From JBCCQH01 sp039024435 (GTDB lineage: Bacteria > Bacteroidota > Bacteroidia > J057 > JADKCL01), in contig JBCCQH010000150.1 of the NCBI GenBank assembly GCA_039024435.1, positions 1-13,487 on the forward strand: a stretch of DNA of 13,487 bases. Reading direction: 5' to 3'. Position numbers and translations under genes: made by a program. Each line of letters opens with the position of its first letter. Positions within the stretch are counted from its first letter, which is position 1. The notes under the pieces were generated by a model. The model was not told the DNA's origin and made no database searches. It was given only the letters and a program-made list of their open reading frames with translations. Positions 1-6,900 of the stretch are shown piece by piece.

Positions 1-143
1 CCTGTGATTTTGCTATGGCATCTTTTTCCGCCTCTCTTCAGCTATTTTCTCGCCCATAGCTTTGGCTATGGACTCCAAAATGAGCTTTGAGAGACAAAAA
101 AATCTGCGATAGCAAATTTCACAAACCAATTTTAAACAGCCTC
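1..143 (+). mobile_element. MITE-like palindromic repeat, copy 1 (left end cut by window)
   Basis: This copy aligns with the complete element at 1142-1303 with about eight or nine differences, and with the inverted copy at 13352-13487 with only one difference that I can find. Its right terminal repeat TTTAAACAGCCTC is at 131-143 and is followed by TGA (144-146), which fits a TNA target. The central stem CCATAGC (54-60) / GCTATGG (65-71) encloses a TTTG loop. The left terminal repeat would lie about 20 bases before the window. There is no coding region, so it would depend on a transposase supplied elsewhere. Its family is inferred from the ends, not from any protein. Confidence 0.8.
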
Positions 144-154
144 TGAGAATTTTC

Positions 155-244
155 AATTTTCAATGGAAGAATTTCCAATTCTGCTCGGTGCTGCAAACGG
201 CGGCAGAGGGGAATTGGAAATTGATAATTTTCCCATTGAAAATT
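155..244. repeat. Large imperfect hairpin next to the stop of the beta-barrel gene
   Basis: Two perfect 12-bp stem segments are nested: 155-166 pairs with 233-244, and 170-181 pairs with 211-222. They are separated by 3 unpaired bases on the left and 10 on the right, and the loop (182-210) is GC-rich. The hairpin begins three bases beyond the stop codon of the minus-strand gene at 247-987, so it would form at the 3' end of that mRNA. It may terminate transcription or protect the 3' end, although no clean U-tract follows. It could also be a dispersed intergenic repeat. Confidence 0.55.
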
Positions 245-246
245 AC

Positions 247-987
247 CTACTGTCGGTGCCAGCCGCTGAAGCCGATGTTCAGGCGGGCAAAGATACCGGT
301 CATGTTGAGGGAAGGGCCGCCGGTAAGTGGGGTGCCGTAGGCTTCCCAGGCGCCTTCATTGGCGGCGTAGTTGTAGCCGACTTCCAGACCAATCGACAGC
401 CCCGAGCCAGAAGAATCGTCAAATCCGGGCATAAACTGAAAACCGAGCGCCCCCGAAACCAACAGTCCGTTGCGGATGAGTTCCGTTCCCGAGTAATTGC
501 CCTCGGCGAAGACATCGTTCACGCTGGGAAGGTTTTGCGCATTTTGAATGACCAAGCGGTGATTGTAACCACCGATGCCCACTTTGGGATACAGTAAAAT
601 GCCCTTACCGGAGAGCAAAACGTAGCCGAGGTTGAATTGGCCCCAACCACCTTCCAGCGTTGCGTTTTGCGCACTGGAATTCATTTCCTGAGACACCACA
701 CCGTGGCCTTCGCCCCCAATGATGAAATTGCGGACGATCAGGAACCCGGCCCCACCGAGGGTGATTTGGGTACTGGACGCCTCGCCGTAGCCATTTCCGG
801 TCAGAGAAGCGTTCAGCGGTGCGGTTTCCAGGTCGATTATTCCGGCCGAGAAATAGCCATAGCCGCCGGATACCTTGCCCCGCTTGTCATCGTCCTGGGC
901 CGGTAGAGTGGAAAATGCCAACAACAGGGCCAGCATCGGCAAGCAAAGGGCGATGCGATCTATGCGTAAGCTCATTTTGATAGTCAT
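247..987 (-). CDS. Putative outer-membrane beta-barrel protein, function unknown
   Basis: The 246-residue protein starts with a basic stretch and a hydrophobic segment (about residues 11-28) ending in LPA before Q31, a plausible signal peptidase I site. The mature part is rich in Gly, Asn, Ser and Tyr. It has repeated alternating hydrophobic segments, for example around residues 75-95, 115-140 and 195-212, which suits an antiparallel membrane barrel of about eight strands. It ends in Gln rather than the usual terminal Phe. I recognise no specific family; 'porin family or hypothetical protein' is the honest name. ATG 987 is used; a second in-frame ATG at 975 would give the same signal peptide. 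The gene stands alone between two directly repeated MITE-like copies, with a large hairpin just after its stop. Confidence 0.75.
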   Translation of the reverse strand: MTIKMSLRIDRIALCLPMLALLLAFSTLPAQDDDKRGKVSGGYGYFSAGIIDLETAPLNASLTGNGYGEASSTQITLGGAGFLIVRNFIIGGEGHGVVSQEMNSSAQNATLEGGWGQFNLGYVLLSGKGILLYPKVGIGGYNHRLVIQNAQNLPSVNDVFAEGNYSGTELIRNGLLVSGALGFQFMPGFDDSSGSGLSIGLEVGYNYAANEGAWEAYGTPLTGGPSLNMTGIFARLNIGFSGWHRQ

Positions 988-1141
988 TTTGATGCTTAAT
1001 TTTTTGGATTAACCGCAAATTTCAGGCCAGGGTTTCATTTTCCCGGGAAATGTTCTCTCGATGGTTGCCAAGCGCTGGCATAGATCCACCGCGGCGCGAT
1101 CTACCTTTTGCCTGCCAATCGTATCTGGAGTCCCCACCTAA

Positions 1142-1303
1142 GAGGCTGTTTAAATTTAATTCTGCGATTTTGCTGTGGCATCTTTTTCCGCCCCTCTTCA
1201 GCTATTTTCTCGCCCATAGCTCGGGCTATGGACTCCAAAATGAGCTTTGATGGACAAAAAAATCTGCGCTAGCAAATTTCACAAACCAATTTTAAACAGC
1301 CTC
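1142..1303 (+). mobile_element. MITE-like palindromic repeat, copy 2 (complete, 162 bp)
   Basis: Perfect 13-bp terminal inverted repeats are present: GAGGCTGTTTAAA at 1142-1154 and TTTAAACAGCCTC at 1291-1303. They are flanked by a direct TAA duplication (1139-1141 and 1304-1306). The element is symmetrical about 1222/1223. Arms of exactly 52 bases (1169-1220 and 1225-1276) are imperfect reverse complements and meet at CCATAGC-TCGG-GCTATGG (1214-1231). In copy 1 about 35 of the 52 arm positions pair. There is no coding capacity. TNA duplications with GAG-type ends are known for IS5-family groups such as IS1031 and IS427, so an IS5-like transposase is the inferred mobiliser. The right end lies 136 bp before the htrA start codon. 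Confidence 0.85.
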
Positions 1304-1439
1304 TAAGAAAATTTGTTAAGAAACGTTAACAATCTTCGCTTCGGTATACCATTTGCGAAAAAGGCACGTATAGAAATCCGAATGCCAGCTCGGCAGACAC
1401 GGAATTGAATTCACTGGAATTGAAGCAAGTAAATCGACT

Positions 1440-2912
1440 ATGAAGACGATCCTCAAAAACTACCTGATGTTGCTTTCGGTGGCCGTTTTGGGCGGCATGG
1501 CGACCCTGGGAGGGTACAAGTTTTTCATCGAAGAAGATGCCCCGCGCCCGGAAGTCGGTTTTGTGGAAAACAAATTGCCCACGATGCAAGTCGGCGAAAT
1601 GGCCCATTTGGGAAGCCTGCCCGAACTGACGGTGGCCGCCTCGGTGTCCACCCCAGCGGTGGTCCACGTGAAGTCGAACTTCATGCTGCAAACCCGCCAA
1701 AACAACTTGCGCGACCCGTTTGGCTTCTTCAATGACGACTTCTTCTTCGGGCGCCCCCGTTCCCGGCAAGTGCAGTCCAGTGGCTCCGGCGTGATCACCA
1801 GCCCCGACGGCTACATTGTCACGAACAACCACGTGATCCGCGATGCCCAAAAGGTAGAGGTTATTCTGGAAGATGGCCGCAGCTACGACGCCCAGATCGT
1901 GGGCACCGATCCTTCGACCGACCTTGCCCTGCTCAAAATCGATGAGCAAGACCTGGCTTTCCTCAGTTTTGGTTCGAGCGATGACCTGCAGGTGGGCGAA
2001 TGGGTGCTCGCCGTCGGCAATCCTTTTAACCTCACCTCGACCGTCACCGCCGGAATCGTAAGCGCCAAAGCCCGCGACATTCAGATCCTCAAGGACCGCC
2101 TCGCCATCGAGTCTTTCATCCAAACCGATGCGGCGGTCAACCCCGGCAACAGCGGCGGCGCCCTGGTCAATGCCCGCGGCGAACTCGTGGGCATCAATAC
2201 CGCCATCGCCTCGAATACGGGTTCGTATTCCGGATACTCATTTGCCGTTCCGGCAGAAATCGTGAAAAAAGTTCTCCGCGACCTGATGACCCACGGCGTC
2301 GTCCAGCGTGCCTTCCTCGGGATCGACATGGTGGAACTGAACGGCGATGTCGCCCGCAAACTCGACATCGAATCCACCCAGGGCGTCTACGTGCGCGGTG
2401 TTTCCGAGCGGGGATCGGCCCGGGCAGCCGGCATCCAGGAAGGCGACATCTTTGTGGAATTGGATGGCAACAAGCTCCGCAATGCGGCGGAACTCACCGA
2501 GTACGTCGGCCGCAAGCGGCCGGGCGACGCCATCTGGGCCACCATCCTCCGCGACGGCCAGCCGGTGAAGGTCCAGATCGAACTGCGCAACTACGAAGGC
2601 ACCACCGACATTGTGCGCAAGCCAGAAGCACAAACACTCGAATCCCTGGGCGCAGAAATGGAAGACCTCGGAGCCGTTGAACTCGAAGAACTCAATCTCC
2701 GGGGCGGGGTGCGGATCACCAAACTCGGCAATGGCAAGTTGCGCCAGTTTACCGACATCCGTCCGGGCTTCATTGTCACCAGTCTCGACAACCAAGCGGT
2801 TGAAGACTTGGAAAGTTTGCGGGCACTCCTCAGCCGCAAGTCGGGCGGGGTCATGATCGCGGGCATTTATCCAGATCGGCCTGGGCTGTATTACTACGCC
2901 TTCGGGATGTAG
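1440..2912 (+). CDS. htrA: HtrA/Deg-family periplasmic serine endopeptidase
   Basis: This 490-residue protein degrades misfolded envelope proteins and may act as a chaperone. An N-terminal hydrophobic segment (about residues 8-26) acts as an uncleaved anchor or signal. The trypsin-like domain holds the full triad: His131 in TNNHV, Asp161 in STDLALLKI and Ser238 in GNSGG. Two PDZ domains follow, the first at about 288-382, beginning AFLGI and with the GIQEGDIFVELDG turn. The second is more divergent, at about 400-490. Length and order match the DegP/DegQ type. ATG 1440 gives a good export signal. A TATACCATTTG stretch at 1345-1355 loosely resembles a Bacteroidota -7 box but has poor spacing. 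The gene lies 136 bp beyond a MITE-like element and ends in its own terminator, so it is probably transcribed alone. Confidence 0.96.
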   Translation: MKTILKNYLMLLSVAVLGGMATLGGYKFFIEEDAPRPEVGFVENKLPTMQVGEMAHLGSLPELTVAASVSTPAVVHVKSNFMLQTRQNNLRDPFGFFNDDFFFGRPRSRQVQSSGSGVITSPDGYIVTNNHVIRDAQKVEVILEDGRSYDAQIVGTDPSTDLALLKIDEQDLAFLSFGSSDDLQVGEWVLAVGNPFNLTSTVTAGIVSAKARDIQILKDRLAIESFIQTDAAVNPGNSGGALVNARGELVGINTAIASNTGSYSGYSFAVPAEIVKKVLRDLMTHGVVQRAFLGIDMVELNGDVARKLDIESTQGVYVRGVSERGSARAAGIQEGDIFVELDGNKLRNAAELTEYVGRKRPGDAIWATILRDGQPVKVQIELRNYEGTTDIVRKPEAQTLESLGAEMEDLGAVELEELNLRGGVRITKLGNGKLRQFTDIRPGFIVTSLDNQAVEDLESLRALLSRKSGGVMIAGIYPDRPGLYYYAFGM

Positions 2913-2941
2913 TCCCCACGAAACAGTTTTTTTGGTTATCG

Positions 2942-2994
2942 CCACCGCGGTAAATGGTCAGCTTTCGGGCGGCGATTGGCCGCGGTGGTTTTTT
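2942..2994 (+). terminator. Rho-independent terminator after htrA
   Basis: A perfect 9-bp stem, CCACCGCGG (2942-2950) with CCGCGGTGG (2980-2988), is followed directly by six T residues (2989-2994). The 29-base loop is long for a terminator. An alternative inner hairpin, GCGGC (2969-2973) with GCCGC (2979-2983), overlaps the right arm. It starts 30 bases after the htrA stop and separates htrA from the M13 peptidase gene. Confidence 0.75.
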
Positions 2995-3061
2995 GTCCGC
3001 CACAGCAGCGCATTGTCCCCTCCCCTTCCCCAACATTTTCCCCAATTCTGCCGGAAAATCC

Positions 3062-3092
3062 TTGCAATTCGCCCGGGCAAAACGGTACTTTG
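3062..3092 (+). promoter_or_regulatory. Probable Bacteroidota sigma-A promoter of the M13 peptidase gene
   Basis: TTG at 3062-3064 serves as the -33 element. After a 21-base spacer comes TACTTTG at 3086-3092, one base shorter than the TAnnTTTG consensus but of the form often seen in this phylum. It lies about 30 bases before ATG 3123. This and the preceding terminator suggest the gene is its own unit. Confidence 0.55.
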
Positions 3093-3122
3093 CACCACGC
3101 ATAAACGATAATACCAGATACA

Positions 3123-5171
3123 ATGACGCGCTTTTTTTCTCTCTTAATGTTGTCCGCCCTGCTGGTTTGGAGCTGCGGCGAGACGGATACCCCCAATGCG
3201 GATAACCCGGAGGCGGAATCCCCCGGCCTGCGCTTGGGAAACATGGACACGACGGTCTCGCCGCGCGAGGATTTCTTTCACTACACCAACGGCGGTTACA
3301 TTGCCCAAAATGAGATTCCGCCGGAGGAGAGTTCCTGGGGCGTGTTCCAGGAATTGCGCGATGGCAACGATTTCCGCGTGCGCGAGATCATGGAAGCCTG
3401 CCGGACAGCCGGGGGTGAAAAGGGCTCCATCGAGCAGATGGTCGGCGATTACTACCAAGCCGCCATGGACACCGCGGCCATCGAAGCGGCGGGACTGAGC
3501 GGCATTGAACCGCTGCTCGCTGAGGTGGACGCCATCGCCAATACGGAAGATCTGATCGCCGTCCTGGCAAAATTTCACCGCCAAGGGATCTCCGGAGGAT
3601 TCACCTTTTGGATCGACCAGGACGACAAAAACAGCCAGGCCATGGTCGCCAAGTTGTACCAAGGCGGCATGGGGCTGCCCGACCGTGCCTACTACCTCGA
3701 CGACAATCCGCGCTACCAAACTTTGCGGACCGCCTACGAGGAATACATCGCGGAAGTCCATCGCCTCACCGGTGCGGAAGAAGCGGCCGCTGCCGAAAGT
3801 GCGGCTACGGTCATGAAAATGGAAACTGCCCTGGCGCAGTCGGCAATGGGAATCGTGGAGCGGCGCGATCCAGACAAAACTTACAACCGCATGGACCTGA
3901 TGGGCCTGGAGACGGTCGCACCGGGCCTGGACTGGCGGGCTTACTTCAGCGGAATCGGACTGGCCGAACCGGGTGACTTCGTTGTGGGGCAACCCAAATT
4001 TTTCATGAATTTCGCCGACATGACCGCCACCTATTCGCTAGGCGAATGGAAAACTTACATCCGCTGGTCGCTCTTGCGCAGCCTCGCCTCCGACCTGAAC
4101 CGGGAACTGGTCATGGCAGATTTTGAATTCTACGGCAAGCAATTGAATGGCGCCGAGCAGATTCGCCCGCGGTGGAAGCGCGTCGTAAGCGGCGCCAACC
4201 GTGCCTTGGGCATGGCCATCGGCAAGAAATACGTCGATCAGCACTTCTCTCCCACCGCTAAGAAAATTGCCCTGGAAATGGTCGACAACATCCTCGCGGA
4301 AATGACCGAGCGCCTGGGCCAACTGGAATGGATGGGCGAAGAGACCCGCGAGAAAGCGATTTACAAAGTGAGCACGATCACGCCCAAAATCGGTTATCCG
4401 GACAAATGGCGCGACTACACGGGCCTGGAAATCACCGACAACTACCTGCAAAATGTCCTGAATGCCCGCGCTTTCAATTTCCAGTACCGCATCGACAAGG
4501 TGGGCAAGCCGGTGGACAAAACCGAATGGGGCCTGCCCCCGCAGATCGTAAACGCGTTTTACAACCCGTCCATGAACGAAATCGTGTTCCCGGCGGGCAT
4601 TCTGCAAGCCCCCTTCTTCGATGAGCGCGTCGATCTCGCCCTCAACTACGGCGGTTTCGGAGCGGTCATCGGCCACGAATTGATCCACGCTTTTGACGAT
4701 CAAGGCTCAAAATTTGACGCCGACGGCAATCTAAACAACTGGTGGACCGAGGAAGACCGCAAAAACTTTGAGGCCCGCACGCAGTTGGTGGTCGACCAGT
4801 ACAATGCCTACAAGGTGCTCGACTCGCTCCCCATCAATGGCCGGCTGACCCTGGGAGAAAACATCGCCGACATCGACGGATTGCGGATCTCGTTTTACGC
4901 CTGGAAGCGCTCCCAAACCGGGAAAGAAGCGCCGGCGAGCGGGGACGGCTTCACTCCCGAGCAGCGCTTTTTCATCAACTACGGTCAGATCTGGAGCAGC
5001 AAGATGCGCGACCAATACCTGCAAAACATGATTGCCACCAATCCGCATTCCCCGGCCCAGTACCGGGTGATCGGTTCCACCTCAAACCTGCCCGAATTCT
5101 ACGCCGCGTTCAACGTTCAGCCCGGCGACCCCATGTACCGCCCCGACAGCTTGCGGGTCGTCATTTGGTGA
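3123..5171 (+). CDS. pepO: M13 family zinc metallopeptidase, lipoprotein (PepO/neprilysin type)
   Basis: This 682-residue zinc endopeptidase of the neprilysin family normally cleaves short peptides. The N-terminus has a hydrophobic segment ending in LVWSC with Cys18, a plausible lipobox, although Trp at -2 is unusual. An envelope-bound lipoprotein is therefore likely. The M13 N-terminal domain spans about residues 45-425 and the catalytic domain about 475-682. Zinc ligands are visible in HELIH (His518, Glu519, His522) and ENIAD (Glu579, Asp583). The substrate-binding NAFY motif is at 478-481, and His642 in NPHSPAQYR fits the transition-state histidine. The protein ends in Trp682, as M13 enzymes typically do. 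Length is normal for the family. A promoter precedes ATG 3123, and inverted repeats follow the stop. Confidence 0.96.
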   Translation: MTRFFSLLMLSALLVWSCGETDTPNADNPEAESPGLRLGNMDTTVSPREDFFHYTNGGYIAQNEIPPEESSWGVFQELRDGNDFRVREIMEACRTAGGEKGSIEQMVGDYYQAAMDTAAIEAAGLSGIEPLLAEVDAIANTEDLIAVLAKFHRQGISGGFTFWIDQDDKNSQAMVAKLYQGGMGLPDRAYYLDDNPRYQTLRTAYEEYIAEVHRLTGAEEAAAAESAATVMKMETALAQSAMGIVERRDPDKTYNRMDLMGLETVAPGLDWRAYFSGIGLAEPGDFVVGQPKFFMNFADMTATYSLGEWKTYIRWSLLRSLASDLNRELVMADFEFYGKQLNGAEQIRPRWKRVVSGANRALGMAIGKKYVDQHFSPTAKKIALEMVDNILAEMTERLGQLEWMGEETREKAIYKVSTITPKIGYPDKWRDYTGLEITDNYLQNVLNARAFNFQYRIDKVGKPVDKTEWGLPPQIVNAFYNPSMNEIVFPAGILQAPFFDERVDLALNYGGFGAVIGHELIHAFDDQGSKFDADGNLNNWWTEEDRKNFEARTQLVVDQYNAYKVLDSLPINGRLTLGENIADIDGLRISFYAWKRSQTGKEAPASGDGFTPEQRFFINYGQIWSSKMRDQYLQNMIATNPHSPAQYRVIGSTSNLPEFYAAFNVQPGDPMYRPDSLRVVIW

Positions 5172-5187
5172 TGGATGCCTGATTTCG

Positions 5188-5254
5188 GATGCTCGATTTC
5201 TGATTTCTGATTGCGACTCAGCCGCCGGGTAGAATCGGCAATCAGAAATCAGAA
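5188..5254. repeat. Intergenic repeat with 17-bp perfect hairpin (family 2, copy A)
   Basis: TTCTGATTTCTGATTGC at 5198-5214 is the exact reverse complement of 5238-5254, with a 23-base loop. The left part GATGCTCGA (5188-5196) and the core GATTGCGACTCAGCCGCC (5209-5226) recur with few changes at 12320-12328 and 12389-12406, so this is a dispersed repeat rather than a site private to one gene. It starts 16 bases after the M13 peptidase stop. No T-tract follows, so it is not a classical terminator, though it could stabilise the 3' end of the mRNA. Confidence 0.6.
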
Positions 5255-5273
5255 CCTCCTCCGCCGCACGGTG

Positions 5274-5293
5274 TTCAAATTGATAAATTTGAA
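5274..5293. promoter_or_regulatory. Perfect 8-bp stem-loop upstream of the HAD gene
   Basis: TTCAAATT (5274-5281) and AATTTGAA (5286-5293) are perfect inverted repeats around a GATA loop. A second perfect palindrome, ATGGCGCGCCAT, lies at 5355-5366. Both are in the 233-bp non-coding stretch between the M13 peptidase and the HAD gene. Either could be an operator or a leader hairpin, but nothing in the sequence identifies a binding protein. Confidence 0.35.
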
Positions 5294-5404
5294 TGCGGCT
5301 ACGGGAAGAATCGAGGGTCGGGAAATTCCCACATCAATCAAAGGTTGCGCGTCCATGGCGCGCCATTGGAAATCGGAAATCGAAGAATCGGAAATTCTAA
5401 AAAA

Positions 5405-6082
5405 ATGTTTCTTTCGTTTGACTGTTACGGGACATTGATCGATTGGGAAGCGGGAATTTTGGGAGTTTTGCGGCCCGTTTTGGAGCGAAATGGAGTGGAA
5501 CTGCCCGATGCAGAAATCCTCGAATGGTACGCGCGGTTAGAAGGGCCGGCGGAGGCGGGGCCGTACCGGCCTTACCGGGAAGTACTCGCGACCGTGATGA
5601 ATGGCTTGGGGGATGCGCTGGACTTTCGCCCCAATGCAGCCGAACGCGGCGCCCTTGCCGCATCGATTGCGGATTGGCCCGCGTTTCCGGATACGGTCGC
5701 GGCCCTGCAGCGCCTCGCGACCCAATACCAACTGGTAATCTTGTCGAACATTGACCGGGATCTGGTGCAAGGATCACTGCGGCACCTGAAAGTGACGTTT
5801 CACGACGTGATCACCGCAGAAGAGATCAGAAGCTACAAGCCGGCACGAAAAAATTTCCATTATCTCCGGCAAAAGTTGCGAATCGGGCCGGACCGGCCAC
5901 TGATTCACGTGGCGCAAAGCCTCTACCACGACATCGGGCCGGCGCGGGCGCTCGGCATTCCCCACGTGTGGGTCAATCGGCGCCAGGGCAAAACGGGGCC
6001 GGGGGCCACTCCCGCTACGCAAGTCCGAGCTGAGCGCGAAGTCGGCAATCTGGCCGAACTGGCGGAGGTGCTCGGCGTTTGA
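5405..6082 (+). CDS. HAD-superfamily hydrolase, haloacid dehalogenase-like
   Basis: A 225-residue cytoplasmic protein without a signal peptide. Motif I is FDCYGTLID with nucleophile Asp6; the second DxD position is Tyr8, as in 2-haloacid dehalogenases rather than typical HAD phosphatases. Motif II is LSNID (Ser114), motif III SYKP (Lys145), and the motif IV region is HVAQSLYHD (Asp176). The helical cap lies at about residues 15-95. Aligned from Asp176, the Ser and Asn that precede this Asp in characterised L-2-haloacid dehalogenases are Gln171 and Leu173 here. True dehalogenase activity is therefore uncertain and the substrate is unknown. ATG 5405 is preferred because it places motif I at the usual N-terminal position; upstream extension runs into repeat DNA. 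The next gene follows after 54 bases and may be co-transcribed. Confidence 0.88.
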   Translation: MFLSFDCYGTLIDWEAGILGVLRPVLERNGVELPDAEILEWYARLEGPAEAGPYRPYREVLATVMNGLGDALDFRPNAAERGALAASIADWPAFPDTVAALQRLATQYQLVILSNIDRDLVQGSLRHLKVTFHDVITAEEIRSYKPARKNFHYLRQKLRIGPDRPLIHVAQSLYHDIGPARALGIPHVWVNRRQGKTGPGATPATQVRAEREVGNLAELAEVLGV

Positions 6083-6136
6083 GCGAGACTTTCCCAAAAA
6101 ATCGTGCCTACCGTGGCAATTTTCGTATTTTCCCGT

Positions 6137-6808
6137 ATGCGTACGCTGCTGCTCATCACTTTGCTCGTTGCGACCGCCGGCCTGGCCACGGGCCAGCGTT
6201 GGAACCGGGTATTCAAAGATTCGATTCCGTTTCCGGAAGACAAAAACTACTTTGCGGATCGGCGCCACGCCCGCTTCTGGCTGCGGACCGATACCGGATG
6301 GCAGATGCTAAAAATTCCCCACGTACACCACGCCTACGAATGGGAAGGTAAGTTCCTGGTCAAGACCGGCGATATGCGGGCCCTGGTCGACCCGGATGGC
6401 CGCGTCTTGTACGGTCCCTCGCACTACATTCGGAAGCACGGCGACCTGTTCCTGGGATTTGTCTGCGGGAAAGGGAGCTATTTGCAGACCGACGCGGGCG
6501 ATACCCTGGCCTTTATTCCCGGCCATCCAGGGGATCGCCTGGTCCGGAAACCGGCCGGGATGATCGATTCGGCTTATGTGTACTGCCTGGCAAAATACTA
6601 CCCGGAATTAGCTAGTTTTCGCCACGACGAAATCCACACCTACGGCCTGATCGATGGCCAGGGAAATTGGCGCATTCCGCCCAAATATGATGCTCCCTTT
6701 CGGCTAGAAGAAGGCGTTGCCCAAGTACAATACAAAGGCGAAAAATTCTGGATCGATGCCAGCGGCAAGCGTGTCTCCGCCCCACCCAAAACCTCCTCCG
6801 AGGAATAA
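6137..6808 (+). CDS. Secreted WG-repeat-like protein, function unknown
   Basis: The 223-residue protein has a signal peptide: a basic start, a leucine-rich core at residues 3-15, and likely cleavage after ATG before Gln20. Residues 169-215 look like one WG-type repeat: GLIDGQGNW followed by IPPKYDAPFRLEEGVAQVQ, then FWIDASGKRV. Earlier stretches such as ALVDPDGRVLYGP are weaker, diverged copies of the same pattern. WG repeats are beta-rich modules common in exported Bacteroidota proteins with no single function. ATG 6137 is chosen because earlier in-frame GTG 6104 would put residues in front of the signal peptide. It lies 54 bases after the HAD gene on the same strand and may share its transcript. 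No terminator on this strand is apparent. Confidence 0.75.
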   Translation: MRTLLLITLLVATAGLATGQRWNRVFKDSIPFPEDKNYFADRRHARFWLRTDTGWQMLKIPHVHHAYEWEGKFLVKTGDMRALVDPDGRVLYGPSHYIRKHGDLFLGFVCGKGSYLQTDAGDTLAFIPGHPGDRLVRKPAGMIDSAYVYCLAKYYPELASFRHDEIHTYGLIDGQGNWRIPPKYDAPFRLEEGVAQVQYKGEKFWIDASGKRVSAPPKTSSEE

Positions 6809-6826
6809 ACCGACGGATTCAAGCAC

Positions 6827-6850
6827 AAAAAAGCCGGCCCGAGGGCCGGC
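6827..6850 (-). terminator. Rho-independent terminator for the minus-strand lipoprotein gene
   Basis: GCCGGCCC (6833-6840) and GGGCCGGC (6843-6850) form a perfect 8-bp GC stem with almost no loop. The six A residues at 6827-6832 become a U-tract when read on the minus strand. It lies 50 bases beyond the lipoprotein stop. On the plus strand no T-run follows, so it should act less well for the converging WG-repeat gene. Confidence 0.8.
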
Positions 6851-6900
6851 AAACTCAACTAAACTTATCCGTTATGTTATCATTTGTATGTACGAATTGA

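Noticed and set aside
163..597. A 144-codon plus-strand open frame over the end of the beta-barrel gene
   Set aside because: It starts inside the hairpin repeat, has no domain, and lies antisense to a gene with a good signal peptide.
1050..1250. A 66-codon open frame entering the complete repeat element
   Set aside because: It ends within the palindrome and its composition follows the repeat arms. It does not look like a transposase fragment.
1246..1277. An outward promoter in the right arm of the repeat (TTTG, 20 bases, TA)
   Set aside because: The spacing fits, but the second box reads TAGCAAAT instead of TAnnTTTG, so the -7 element fails.
1142..1303. Reading the repeats as CRISPR units or an integron site
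   Set aside because: Copies are not tandem with spacers, and they have MITE-type ends with target duplications rather than integrase site motifs.
1326..2945. Long minus-strand open frames across htrA
   Set aside because: The plus-strand protease has a complete catalytic triad and PDZ domains; the opposite frames follow from codon bias.
3144..4703. Long minus-strand open frames across the M13 peptidase gene
   Set aside because: The M13 gene is intact with all zinc motifs; the antisense translations show no family features.
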